Shown here: positions 1 to 7,568 of the stretch, one piece after another
Layout: each line of letters opens with the position of its first letter
How positions within the stretch are numbered: the stretch's first letter is position 1
Assembly: GCA_949935895.1 (NCBI GenBank)
Contig: CATLGL010000019.1
Location: 1 to 16,437, forward strand
Source: an uncultured Clostridia bacterium
Lineage (GTDB): Bacteria > Bacillota > Clostridia > TANB77 > CAG-508
Length of the DNA: 16,437 nucleotides
Reading direction: 5' to 3'
The notes under the pieces: model-generated
Database searches by the model: none
What the model was told of the DNA's origin: nothing
The model's input: the letters and a program-made list of their open reading frames with translations, nothing else
Made by a program: the position numbers and the translations under genes

Positions 1-624
1 CTTTCTTAATCGATACCTCCTATTTTCAATAACAACTACACTCCATAAATAGGTAATAACAAATAAAATAGCAATATTTTTGTAATAGTAAATTGCAATA
101 CTTGCTACCATTGTTATCATAACCATACTTGAATTAGAAATATAGCAAATCCATTCATATGCTTTTTTAGAGCCTTTTATAAGATGAAGAGTAGCTTTTA
201 AAATACGCGCACCATCTAAGGGATAGATTGGTAATAAATTAAAAATAGCAATTAACATATTCGCATATACTATTTCATGATATAACACAGAATCTATGTA
301 TTTTCTAATAATCATTGCTATTACCATAATAATAACATTTGTTATTGGACCTGCTAAAGCAATCCAAATTTGTTTTAGTTGAACTTTACTACCTCCTATT
401 ATCTTTTTATAATACTCTTGCTTTGAAATTTGAAATTCGATACTAAGCCCCATCGGCATAATTTTTAAAGATTTTGGCTTTAATCCTAGTAAAATTCCGC
501 AAATTAAATGCCCCATTTCATGGCAAAATGCAAATAGCATAAGCATAGCATAAATGTGAATTTGTTTTGTTAGGTAAAAAATAATAGCAAATAAAAATAT
601 TTTTAAATTTATTTTTATGCTCAT
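1..624 (-). CDS. spoIVFB: SpoIVFB-like site-2 (M50) intramembrane metalloprotease, C-terminus cut by window edge
   Basis: Multi-pass membrane zinc protease. In endospore formers SpoIVFB cleaves pro-sigma-K in the membrane around the forespore. The reading frame is open from ATG at 624 to base 1 (208 codons, no stop), so the end lies outside the window. Visible motifs are FCHEMGH (HExxH zinc site, about residues 34-40) and LLPIYPLDGARI, the second M50 motif that supplies the aspartate ligand. Hydrophobic stretches cover most of the chain. A good Shine-Dalgarno (AAGGAGGTTAAC) precedes the ATG. It follows the SpoIVFA-like gene by 64 bases, the classical spoIVFA-spoIVFB order. Other M50 proteases share these motifs; the neighbour is what makes SpoIVFB the best call. 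Confidence 0.88.
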   Translation of the reverse strand, partial: MSIKINLKIFLFAIIFYLTKQIHIYAMLMLFAFCHEMGHLICGILLGLKPKSLKIMPMGLSIEFQISKQEYYKKIIGGSKVQLKQIWIALAGPITNVIIMVIAMIIRKYIDSVLYHEIVYANMLIAIFNLLPIYPLDGARILKATLHLIKGSKKAYEWICYISNSSMVMITMVASIAIYYYKNIAILFVITYLWSVVVIENRRYRLRK

Positions 625-688
625 TGTTAACCTCCTTGTCCGATTTAGAAAAATAATCTATTTGTTTTGGTTAAAGTTCTTATTCCTT

Positions 689-1612
689 TTAAAATTCTAA
701 TATGCTTCTTGGATTAATATAATTTTCTCCTCTTATAATTTCAAAATGTAAATGTGGTCCTGTTGATTTTCCTGTTGAACCTACCTCTCCAATTTCTTGT
801 CCTTGTACAATCACATCTCCCTGATTTACATATAATTTACTACAATGTGCATATAGGGTTTCTACATCATTATTGACAATTTTAATGTGATATCCATAAT
901 CTCCTTGTGTACTAGATATTGATACAGTCCCTTCCATACTTGCTTTTATGACAGTTCCCGTATTTGCTGCAATATCAATTCCTGTGTGGTTTTTACTAAC
1001 AATTGGGTTTTCAGAGGTTCTTTTTCCAAACTCAGAAGAAACAATCCCTTCAATTGGTTTGATAAAAGAAAAATGCTTCTTAATATATTCTTCGTCTGTT
1101 TCAGAAATTTCTTGTTTTTCTTCTTCTTTTTGTACTTGTGCAAGCTCATTTTCTGGTTCTGCTCCTCCTATTCCATTATTTTGTTGTATTACATTTTCAC
1201 CTTCTTGTTCATTTTGCTGTAATGTATTATCAACCTGATTTTGAGATATTTGTTCCTCCTCTTTTGTTAAAAATTCCATTTGACTTGAAAAAAATTCGGT
1301 GGTTTTTGTATACAGACTTGCTATATCTATATCATAGGAAAGAATTTCCTTTGTTTTGGCAAGTACCTCTTCTGAAAATATGTAATTACTATTTTGGATT
1401 AAGTAAAATATAAAATATATCACTAAACAAATAGCAATTTGCAAAAATAATTTTTTAAATAAGTTATAATTTTTTTCTTCTTTGATACTAACTGTTGCTA
1501 CTCTATTATCTCGTCCATACCCATAATTTCCATATCCATAACTATTTCTTCTTCTTTGATAAATCTCTTCTGCTCGTCTAATTTTTTCTTCCCCTGTTAA
1601 TGCTCTTTCCAA
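689..1612 (-). CDS. spoIVFA: SpoIVFA-like membrane protein with LytM/M23 domain
   Basis: Single-pass membrane protein with a C-terminal M23 (LytM) domain. In sporulation SpoIVFA anchors and restrains SpoIVFB, whose gene follows directly. The N-terminus is basic (EEKIRRAEEIYQRRR), followed by one membrane segment (IAICLVIYFIFYLI), a charged Glu/Gln-rich linker, and the M23 domain in the last 125 residues with HTGIDIA, YAHCSKL and HLHFEI, so the metal ligands look intact. An ATG at 1636 gives 315 residues, but it lies inside a hairpin. TTG at 1612 sits 8 bases after GGGGTG and gives a start of LERALTGEEKIRRAEE (307 residues), so I prefer TTG. A free M23 endopeptidase or SpoIIQ-like protein is the alternative; adjacency to spoIVFB favours SpoIVFA. 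Confidence 0.78.
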   Translation of the reverse strand: MERALTGEEKIRRAEEIYQRRRNSYGYGNYGYGRDNRVATVSIKEEKNYNLFKKLFLQIAICLVIYFIFYLIQNSNYIFSEEVLAKTKEILSYDIDIASLYTKTTEFFSSQMEFLTKEEEQISQNQVDNTLQQNEQEGENVIQQNNGIGGAEPENELAQVQKEEEKQEISETDEEYIKKHFSFIKPIEGIVSSEFGKRTSENPIVSKNHTGIDIAANTGTVIKASMEGTVSISSTQGDYGYHIKIVNNDVETLYAHCSKLYVNQGDVIVQGQEIGEVGSTGKSTGPHLHFEIIRGENYINPRSILEF

Positions 1613-1616
1613 ACAA

Positions 1617-1674
1617 AAAACACCCCTATCTAACATATTGATTTTGTAATATATATGTTAGATAAAAGTGTTTT
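1617..1674 (-). promoter_or_regulatory. 22-bp RNA hairpin covering the spoIVFA ribosome-binding site
   Basis: On the minus-strand RNA, the arms at 1674-1653 and 1638-1617 pair over 22 positions, including three G-U wobbles (UUU against GGG), around a 14-base loop. On the plus strand those wobbles become mismatches, so the element fits minus-strand transcription. The 3' arm contains GGGGTG, the likely Shine-Dalgarno for the TTG start at 1612, and ends in a short U run. It could be an intrinsic terminator or attenuator after the 115-residue gene, or an RBS-masking hairpin. The structure is seen directly; its role is inference. Confidence 0.6.
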
Positions 1675-1693
1675 ATTCTTGGATTTTTTATCT

Positions 1694-2041
1694 TTATAAT
1701 AAATTAACAATAATACCAAAAGCCCCTACTAGACCACATAAAATACTTATCGTTTTTATGCGATTATATTTGTTTAATAGTTTTTGGTTGTTAATTTCTA
1801 ATTGCTTTGGTCGTTCTAAATTAGAAATATATTGACTAACAATCGCTTCTGCCTCTTTTAGAAGATATTCTTTTGAGCTCTCTTTCCCTTTTGCCCCAAC
1901 CTTTACGTTCTCCTTTTTCTTTTGCTCTTTTTTTACATGTTCTATTTTTATATTGGGTTTAAAAATAACAATTGCCTCTTCTACCATATTTGATGGAATG
2001 TCTTTTAATATTATCATGTTTTTCATATTTCCAATATTCAT
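1694..2041 (-). CDS. Unknown 115-residue protein with C-terminal membrane segment
   Basis: Not recognised. The first 40 residues are mixed alpha/beta-like (NMIILKDIPSNMVEEAIVIF). A very basic lysine-rich stretch (KKEQKKKENVKVGAKGK) follows, then a helical segment (EYLLKEAEAIVSQYISNLE), and finally a hydrophobic tail (ISILCGLVGAFGIIVNLL) that should insert in the membrane. This resembles a tail-anchored or C-terminally anchored protein with a cytoplasmic N-terminus. ATG at 2041 follows AGGAGGT closely. It lies between yyaC and spoIVFA in a minus-strand run and is flanked by hairpins on both sides, so its output may be controlled separately. A sporulation role is suggested only by its neighbours. 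Confidence 0.75.
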   Translation of the reverse strand: MNIGNMKNMIILKDIPSNMVEEAIVIFKPNIKIEHVKKEQKKKENVKVGAKGKESSKEYLLKEAEAIVSQYISNLERPKQLEINNQKLLNKYNRIKTISILCGLVGAFGIIVNLL

Positions 2042-2049
2042 ATTTACCT

Positions 2050-2093
2050 CCTAAAAAAAATAGACTATATAAATTTTTTCCATTTTTTTTAGG
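2050..2093 (-). promoter_or_regulatory. 12-bp perfect inverted repeat abutting the RBS of the 115-residue gene
   Basis: CCTAAAAAAAAT at 2050-2061 and ATTTTTTTTAGG at 2082-2093 are perfect complements with a 20-base loop. On the minus RNA the 3' arm is a U run ending in AGG, and that AGG is the first half of the AGGAGG Shine-Dalgarno at 2052-2047. It could terminate transcription after yyaC or partly mask translation of the next gene. The sequence shows the repeat; the function is inferred. Confidence 0.5.
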
Positions 2094-2107
2094 AATATAC
2101 ATTTTAT

Positions 2108-2653
2108 TTAACGATATTTGATAACATCATAAATACCACTTGAAGTAATGTCTGCTAATTTAATAACATCTCCTAACCTAGTATTTTGAAGACCTGAGAA
2201 ATTATACCTTGGAATTTTATAGTCTTTAGCAACAACTCCTTTTATACTAATATCTCCTACTTGTATCATTTTTTTGCCTGCTCCTTTTCCAAATTGCATT
2301 TTTGTATCGGAAACAAAAATGCTCCCTATTTTGTTGCTAAAAGACAATGCTGAATCAATGGCAATTATACAAGGATGTTGATATTTTTTATCAATATCCT
2401 CCACCGTTTTTTCTAAATTAACAGCAGATATTGGGTCTTCTAATGTTCCATATATTTTTATATTGTGGTACATGTTTTTAAAAGAATTTTTTAGTTTTTC
2501 TCCTACTAAAGGCCCATAACTATCTCCAATAATTTTATCACTACCTACACATAAAAATATATAATCTGAAAATGGTATATCTACCTTTAGATTATACAAA
2601 ATATTACTAAATTCATGGACAAAATTATTGTATTTTTCATTTTCTGAAAGCAT
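2108..2653 (-). CDS. yyaC: YyaC-like sporulation protein (DUF1256)
   Basis: Belongs to the YyaC/DUF1256 family, related in fold to the germination protease GPR and common in spore formers; the biochemical role is not settled. Family-like segments are FLCVGSDKIIGDSYGPLVG (about residues 33-51), IYGTLEDPISAVNL, CIIAIDSALS, QFGKGAGKKMIQVGDISIKG and QNTRLGDVIKLADITSSGI. The 181-residue length is normal for the family. The proposed ATG at 2653 has GGTGGG a few bases upstream. It follows the small V-ATPase-F-like gene by 53 bases and precedes spoIVFA/B in the same direction, giving a sporulation-flavoured cluster. It has no in-frame CGG; one out-of-frame CGG (ACG GTG) causes no break. Confidence 0.88.
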   Translation of the reverse strand: MLSENEKYNNFVHEFSNILYNLKVDIPFSDYIFLCVGSDKIIGDSYGPLVGEKLKNSFKNMYHNIKIYGTLEDPISAVNLEKTVEDIDKKYQHPCIIAIDSALSFSNKIGSIFVSDTKMQFGKGAGKKMIQVGDISIKGVVAKDYKIPRYNFSGLQNTRLGDVIKLADITSSGIYDVIKYR

Positions 2654-2706
2654 CCGATTTACCCACCTTTTGTTTTTTCTTTATTCTTATGCAAAAGACT
2701 TTTGTC

Positions 2707-2956
2707 CTATTCCTCTTTATTCGGTGTAATAATAATTCGAACTTCTTCATTTTTATTGTATTTTTTAATAATATCCTCTGAAAATCCCGCCACTTCGCTA
2801 GTAATTACAATGGTATCACGACGTTTCCCGGACTAAATTACGAAGAGTCTCGTCAGTTTTTTCTAAATCTTCTAACTCCCATACATCAAACCCCATATGT
2901 TTAAAAAAGCGAAAACTTTCATTATCTTTTTTCGCTTTTATCCATGAAATTTTCAT
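2707..2956 (-). CDS. Small V-ATPase subunit F-like protein, read through one +1 shift at CGG
   Basis: Start ATG at 2956 after AGGTGAT, stop TAG at 2709-2707. Reading is in frame for 42 codons to CGG at 2830-2828, where the unshifted frame stops three codons later (GAA ACG TCG TGA). Skipping the C gives an 82-residue protein whose second half, RRDTIVITSEVAGFSEDII followed by KKYNKNEEVRIIITPNKEE, resembles the end of V-type ATPase subunit F (a beta strand ending in ITE/ITSEVA, a helix, then IIxIPxKEG). The N-terminus, MKISWIKAKKDNESFRFFKH, is less familiar. No other ATPase subunit is adjacent, so this is a fold-level resemblance, not evidence for an ATPase. It lies between topB and yyaC. A pseudogene is the alternative, but the same lesion occurs in leuS. 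Confidence 0.68.
2828..2830 (-). other. In-frame CGG, +1 shift site (V-ATPase-F-like gene)
   Basis: Codon 43 on the minus strand reads GTC CGG GAA. Removing the C gives GTC GGG AAA CGT CGT GAT and restores the frame to the stop at 2707. The tetranucleotide is CGGG. Confidence 0.75.
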
Positions 2957-3016
2957 TTTGCATCACCTAAACTTAGGTTGGCTATTTTTTATAAAATTAT
3001 TCAATAAAGCTTCTTT

Positions 3017-4964
3017 TTATAAGTTAATAACTAATTTATTAAATTTTGATTTAATATAATTTTCTAATTTTCCGCATAAATTCATTGGGTTCGATTTCCC
3101 TTTTTGCTACCATATCTAATCCTTTTTCCCAACTTGCTGTTAGTTTTGGATTTAATAAATCCTTCATAGCACTTGCTATTACATCATAAATAATTTCTCC
3201 ATAATTAGTTGGTGTAATAATTTGTGTTTTAGAATTGATATCGATGTATTTTATTTTTTCTAATTTTTTCATAATTTCAGCTCTTGTTGCACTAGTACCA
3301 ATTCCCGCTCCTTTAATTTGTTCTCTTAATTCTTCTTCTTCAATTAGTTTTCCAGCATTCTCCATTGCCAAAATAATTGAGCCTGAATTATATCGTGCTG
3401 GCGGACTTGTTTCTGAGTCTTTTGTTTCAAAATTGATAACTTCAATTGTTTGTCCTTTTTTTAATGTATTTAATATATCAAGATTGCTTTGTGTATCTTG
3501 TATTGCCTCTTTATTTTCTTCCTCTTCCTTTTGTTTTTCCACATTTTTAGGTTTTAAAATTTCTAAATATCCTTGTTTTACACATATTTTTCCACTTGTG
3601 TTAAAAGCTTCGTTTTCTATTGTAATGGTTACTGCTACTTTATTAAATTCCGCTGTTGGGTAAAAAATTGCTAAAAATCGTTTTACAATTATTTTGTAAA
3701 TTTGTTTTTGTAACTCTGGCAATTTATCATAATTCTCATATCCTTGCCCAGTTGGTATAATAGCATAATGGTCTGTTATTTTACTATCATTAACATATTT
3801 TGTTTTTAACAGATTGGTTGAATATTTCTCTTCTATCATTTTTTTGATATATCCTTGTATTTCTTCATCTAGAAATCCTTTTGTAATTCCATTTAAATTT
3901 TTAGAAATTTCCTTTGCTACTGCTGTTGATAATACTCTTGCATCTGTTCTTGGGTATGTTACTAATTTTTTTTCATATAGATTTTGAAGTATTTCTAGTG
4001 TTTCATCTGGTTTGATTTTAAAACGTTTTGTACATTCATTTTGAATTTCTGCTAAATTGAATAATAATGGTGCATTTTCTTTTTGCTTCGATTTTTTCAC
4101 CTCTGCTACTTTTGCTTCTTTTCCTACTAAACTACTAATAAAATCTTTTGCAACTTCTTCTTTCTTAAAACCTGCTTCATTATACAATTGTGGGGATTGA
4201 AATTGACTTGACATTTCTGTCATTTTCCACTCTGCTTTAAATGAACTCTCTTGTTCTCCAAATTCTCCTATAACTTTATAATATTTTGTTTTTACAAAAT
4301 TTCTAATTTCTCTTTCACGTTCTACAATCATTCCTAATACACAACTCATTACTCTTCCAACTGAAATAGAGGCTCTTTCTAAATTAGCTTGTTTGGCTAC
4401 TCTTCTTCCATATATAATAGATAATAATCTAGAAAAATTGATTCCGATTAAATAGTCCTCTTTTGCTCGTAAATAGGCAGAAGCAGATAAACTATCATAT
4501 TCTGATAAATCACGAGCCTCTTTAATTCCTCTTACAATTTCTTCCTCGGTTTGCGAATCAATCCATACCCTTTTCATAATGGCTTTTGGATTTGGTTTTG
4601 CCATCATAAATACTAATCTTTGGATATATTCCCCTTCACGCCCAGAGTCTCCTGCATTATAAATCTCTATTATATCCTCCCTTTGTAATAGTCCCTCTAC
4701 AATGTGAAATTGATTCTCAACTGCTGGTATAATTTCATATTTCCACTCGTTTGGAATAAATGGCAAGGTATTTAATCTCCATTGTTTTAATGCTTCATCA
4801 TATTTTTCAGGATAACTCATTGTTACTAAATGACCTACACACCATGTAATAATCCATTCTTCTGATTCTAAATATCCATTTTTTCTTGCTGTATTTATTT
4901 TTAGTGCTTTTGCAAATTCCATAGCTACTGATGGTTTTTCTGTAATTAGTAGTTTTTTTGGCAT
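3017..4964 (-). CDS. topB: DNA topoisomerase III (type IA), with C-terminal +1 shift at CGG
   Basis: Type IA topoisomerase that relaxes or decatenates DNA by passing strands through a tyrosine-linked single-strand break. Motifs in order are the TOPRIM start KLLITEKPSVAMEFAKAL, NAGDSGREGEYIQRLVF, the catalytic tyrosine in KKLVTYPRTDARVLS, HYAIIPTG, GIGTSATRAEIMKKLEKI and TASWEKGLDMV. There is no zinc-ribbon tail. The start MPKKLLITEK at 4964 has AAAAGGATG upstream within the end of the HD gene; the open frame extending to 5060 is an artefact of overlap. An in-frame CGG at 3074-3072 (codon 631) is followed in frame 0 by six codons and a stop at 3051. With the C skipped the tail becomes FMGKLENYIKSKFNKLVINL, ending at 3017, which resembles the usual FMxKLExYI ending of TopB proteins. 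Either end is possible from this gene alone; the window-wide pattern favours the shifted one. Confidence 0.92.
3072..3074 (-). other. In-frame CGG, probable +1 shift site (topB tail)
   Basis: The minus strand reads ATG CGG AAA ATT AGA AAA TTA TAT TAA in frame 0. Skipping the C gives ATG GGA AAA TTA GAA AAT TAT ATT AAA and extends the protein by 12 residues net. The tetranucleotide is CGGA. This is the least certain of the six sites because frame 0 would still give a nearly complete enzyme. Confidence 0.55.
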
Positions 4965-4969
4965 TTTAT

Positions 4970-5752
4970 TTACATCCTTTTTTCTATTCTTTGTTTGATA
5001 TATGTGTTTGCTATTTGAATTATTTTTTCCATTTGTTCTTTTGTATCTTGGCAAATACAAATTGGCTTCATTGTTCTTTCAATATAATTATTTTCTTGTA
5101 TCACTTTTAATCCTGTTATATAGTTATAATCAAAGATAAATGCAATAATGTTAATATAACTATCAATTTCTCGATTAAACTCATTTCGATTTGCTTGCTC
5201 ATATCTTTCAAATTTCTCCATAATACCTGTGCTAACTTTTTGTTTTGCCATTTCTTCATAGTTATATAATACATTTCTATTTTGTTCAATATCTTCAACA
5301 AAAACAGCAAATATATCTGTTTTATCTGCATCACGTACTATTTGTGCTTGTAGTAATTCATCACTATTTAGACCCTCTTCTATTTTAAATTTATTATGGT
5401 TTTTTACTGCTTTATAAATAATATCATCATATTGTGAAGTTTCAATAAATTCTCTAATTTTTCCCTCTTTAAACAGAATTTCTACCCCTAAGTCGGCATG
5501 GTCGATACTATCTATATCTCGAAATGTATCATATCTTCTTATTTGCTCAAACCTTCCAATATCATGTAATAAGCTAATTAGTTCTGCTAGTAATGCTTGT
5601 TCTTTTGCCAATTTCAAATCATTTGCTATTAGCCTTGCAACCTCAACTGTACGAAAAGTATGCTTTATTTTTAAACTAATTTTTTCATTTGTTATATCAT
5701 ATGGTTTTACATATTGGCTAAATGCCATATTTGCTTTTTTCATATCTATCAT
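4970..5752 (-). CDS. HD-domain phosphohydrolase
   Basis: A soluble metal-dependent phosphohydrolase of the HD superfamily. With the start at ATG 5752 the metal ligands are H31 (KHTFRTVEVA), H63-D64 (SLLHDIGRFEQ), H85 (DHADLGVEI) and a late aspartate in RDADKTDIFAVF. Family members act on nucleotides or signalling phosphates; the substrate cannot be told here. The start is ambiguous because GATATG is repeated: GTG at 5761, ATG at 5752 and ATG at 5743 are all in frame. AAGG at 5764-5761 is 8 bases before 5752, which I therefore prefer (260 residues). Its last codons carry the Shine-Dalgarno of topB, and the genes are separated by only 5 bases, so the two are probably translationally coupled. 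It sits 33 bases after the HicB-like gene. Confidence 0.87.
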   Translation of the reverse strand: MIDMKKANMAFSQYVKPYDITNEKISLKIKHTFRTVEVARLIANDLKLAKEQALLAELISLLHDIGRFEQIRRYDTFRDIDSIDHADLGVEILFKEGKIREFIETSQYDDIIYKAVKNHNKFKIEEGLNSDELLQAQIVRDADKTDIFAVFVEDIEQNRNVLYNYEEMAKQKVSTGIMEKFERYEQANRNEFNREIDSYINIIAFIFDYNYITGLKVIQENNYIERTMKPICICQDTKEQMEKIIQIANTYIKQRIEKRM

Positions 5753-5785
5753 ATCTATCACCTTACTTATTATATTACAAATCTC

Positions 5786-6136
5786 TTATTGATTCAAACT
5801 TAATTTCACTTCTTTTTCAATTGCTCGTTCCACAAATTGATTTAAGGATATGTCTCTTACTTTTGATAAAATGCTTGCCTCTCTATGAGGCTCAGGAGCA
5901 ATTCGTATATTAAAACTACCAGCTATATTGTTTTTGTGGTTCTTTACCATACCTTTGACAATGTTGTGTATATAACTATCAATCGCTTCTTCAAAATCTC
6001 TTTTTAATTCGTCCACGTTAGTTCCTTCAAAAAAAATTGAATCGTTAATTCCTTCGATTTCTCCCCAAAAACATTCATCTGCTTCACTATACTGAATCTT
6101 TGCCCAATATCCTTTATATTTCATAACATTATTCAT
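5786..6136 (-). CDS. HicB-like antitoxin-type protein without adjacent HicA
   Basis: HicB family: an N-terminal partial RNase-H-like domain (MKYKGYWAKIQYSEADECFW, GEIEGINDSIFFEGTNVDEL, FEEAIDSYIHN) and a C-terminal ribbon-helix-helix segment (FNIRIAPEPHREASILSK, ISLNQFVERAIEKEV) that would bind DNA. In toxin-antitoxin pairs HicB blocks the HicA mRNA nuclease. No HicA-sized frame is seen on either side: the gene is preceded by 111 bases and a terminator and followed by the HD gene. It may be an orphan regulator or a remnant. ATG at 6136 is 10 bases after AAGGTGG; an in-frame TTG at 6145 lies too close to that site to be the start. Confidence 0.83.
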   Translation of the reverse strand: MNNVMKYKGYWAKIQYSEADECFWGEIEGINDSIFFEGTNVDELKRDFEEAIDSYIHNIVKGMVKNHKNNIAGSFNIRIAPEPHREASILSKVRDISLNQFVERAIEKEVKLSLNQ

Positions 6137-6220
6137 AATTACCAATCCACCTTTTCAAATCTTTTTCTATTTATTAAACCACACTCTTTTTCTAATTACA
6201 ATACTTTTGATTATTACTAC

Positions 6221-6255
6221 AAAAATTCGCCCCATCAATTTGATGAAGCGAATTT
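6221..6255 (-). terminator. Intrinsic terminator after the LPXTG gene
   Basis: On the minus RNA, AAATTCGCTTCATCAA pairs with TTGATGGGGCGAATTT (two U-G wobbles) and a U run follows directly. It begins 3 bases after the LPXTG gene's stop codon and separates it from the downstream hicB-HD-topB run. Confidence 0.8.
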
Positions 6256-6257
6256 AT

Positions 6258-7421
6258 TTATTTTATATCTTGATATTTTTTATATTTTGCATATCCAATT
6301 CCTGCTAATAGACCTGTTGCTATAACAGCTACTAAAATTGTCTTTTCTCCTGTTTGTGGTAATGTGCCTTTTGCTGTTGTAGTATCATTTGTCTTTTTCA
6401 CTGTATTGGTATTTTGTGTTGTATTTTCTTCCTTCTTTGTTTGCTCTTGCTGTGGTTTTTGTTCTTCTTTATTATCCTCTGGTTTTGATGTCTCTTGTGT
6501 AGGTGTTTTTGTTTCATCTGTAATTTTCCATACAAATTCCTTATCTGAATAACGTACTAAATCTTGTGTTCCTTTTGCATGATATAATGCAATATCTTCT
6601 ACTGGATAGTATAATCCATTTTCATCATCTAGTTCAATATATGCAAAATAGTACTCCCCATTTTTTAATTTCATTTTTGAAGTTAATGTTTCTGTAATTC
6701 CAGCTTTACCATCATATTTAATTGTTCCTGTATAATTGTATTCCTTTACCTTCTTTGCATAAGTCAATAATTGTTGTAGTCCCTTTGCCTTACTATTTTT
6801 TATTGTTTTTAAAATTTCTGGATCTGATACTTGTCCAATTTTAATCTTTAAATTTCTTGCAATCTTAGAACCATTTTTCTCATTAACATTTGGTGCCCAA
6901 AAGTATATGTTCGTAGAATTAGAAGAAAAATATATATGAAGTCGATTTCCTATTTTTGGAAATAACTCTGGTCGTTGCATATTTCTAGCCGTTACAACCA
7001 AATTTGTCTTCTCATTATTCTTTTCTAAAACACTAACATATATATCTTTATTTCTTTGTAAAAAATAATCCATCCATACTGAATTAATTGTTGCTTCAGT
7101 ATTTCCTTCTTTTATTTTAGCATGGTAATGATATTGTACTTTACTAGCTGTGACTTCTTCGTCTTTATTATGAAAATATACTAAATATTCTCTTTCTGGA
7201 TTTAATATAATATTTGAAATTTTAATTTTATAGGTAATTGATGTTGCATCTTCAATGCTTATATTTTTATTTGTTGATTCTCCTATAATTTCCATTTTTG
7301 CATTGCCAAAATCTGTCCACTTTTCTTCTTGGGTTTCTACTGCTTGTACTGTTGTTGGAAATATTGCTATTACTAGCATGCTAATTGCAATAAGTAGTAA
7401 TGCCATTTTTTCTTTAGTCAT
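6258..7421 (-). CDS. LPXTG-anchored secreted surface protein
   Basis: A 387-residue surface protein of unknown binding function. It has an N-terminal signal peptide (MTKEKMALLLIAISMLVIAI, cleavage likely near VQA-VE), an extracellular region of about 270 residues rich in beta strands, a spacer rich in Gln, Lys, Glu and Thr (about 302-350), then LPQTG at about 354-358, a hydrophobic stretch (TILVAVIATGLLAGIGYA) and a basic tail (KYKKYQDIK). That is a complete class A/B sortase signal, so the protein should be cell-wall linked. The start is secured by a strong AAAGGAGGAG 7 bases before ATG 7421. It is a single-gene unit: divergent from leuS and closed by a terminator. One out-of-frame CGG (ACG GCT) is read normally. 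I do not recognise the ectodomain family. Confidence 0.88.
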   Translation of the reverse strand: MTKEKMALLLIAISMLVIAIFPTTVQAVETQEEKWTDFGNAKMEIIGESTNKNISIEDATSITYKIKISNIILNPEREYLVYFHNKDEEVTASKVQYHYHAKIKEGNTEATINSVWMDYFLQRNKDIYVSVLEKNNEKTNLVVTARNMQRPELFPKIGNRLHIYFSSNSTNIYFWAPNVNEKNGSKIARNLKIKIGQVSDPEILKTIKNSKAKGLQQLLTYAKKVKEYNYTGTIKYDGKAGITETLTSKMKLKNGEYYFAYIELDDENGLYYPVEDIALYHAKGTQDLVRYSDKEFVWKITDETKTPTQETSKPEDNKEEQKPQQEQTKKEENTTQNTNTVKKTNDTTTAKGTLPQTGEKTILVAVIATGLLAGIGYAKYKKYQDIK

Positions 7422-7528
7422 TTTATTCTCCTCCTTTTTTTGACTTTATTTTATCATATCTACTTTTTTTGTCAAGATATCTTTTCTTTTTTTTCATTTT
7501 AATTCTTTTCTTTTTCATTTTTTTGTTA

Positions 7529-7534
7529 TATAAT
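7529..7534 (+). promoter_or_regulatory. Putative -10 box for leuS
   Basis: TATAAT lies 35 bases before the leuS ATG in the 147-base gap to the divergent LPXTG gene. The bases where a -35 box would sit are T-rich and do not match TTGACA well. No T-box leader features fit in this short gap. Confidence 0.4.
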
Positions 7535-7568
7535 ATTGCCAGTATTATTTTAGAAAAGGAATGATTTT

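Noticed and set aside
3072..3074. Plain arginine CGG in topB with normal termination at 3051
   Set aside because: Possible from this gene alone, but it would be the only CGG used as a sense triplet in the window, and the shifted tail looks more like TopB.
5743..5761. GATATGATAGATATG as a functional tandem repeat
   Set aside because: It is a short two-copy repeat at the start of the HD gene; it matters only for the choice between GTG and two ATG starts.
7422..7568. T-box leader regulating leuS
   Set aside because: The gap to the divergent gene is only 147 bases, very T-rich, and lacks a recognisable T-box sequence or antiterminator.
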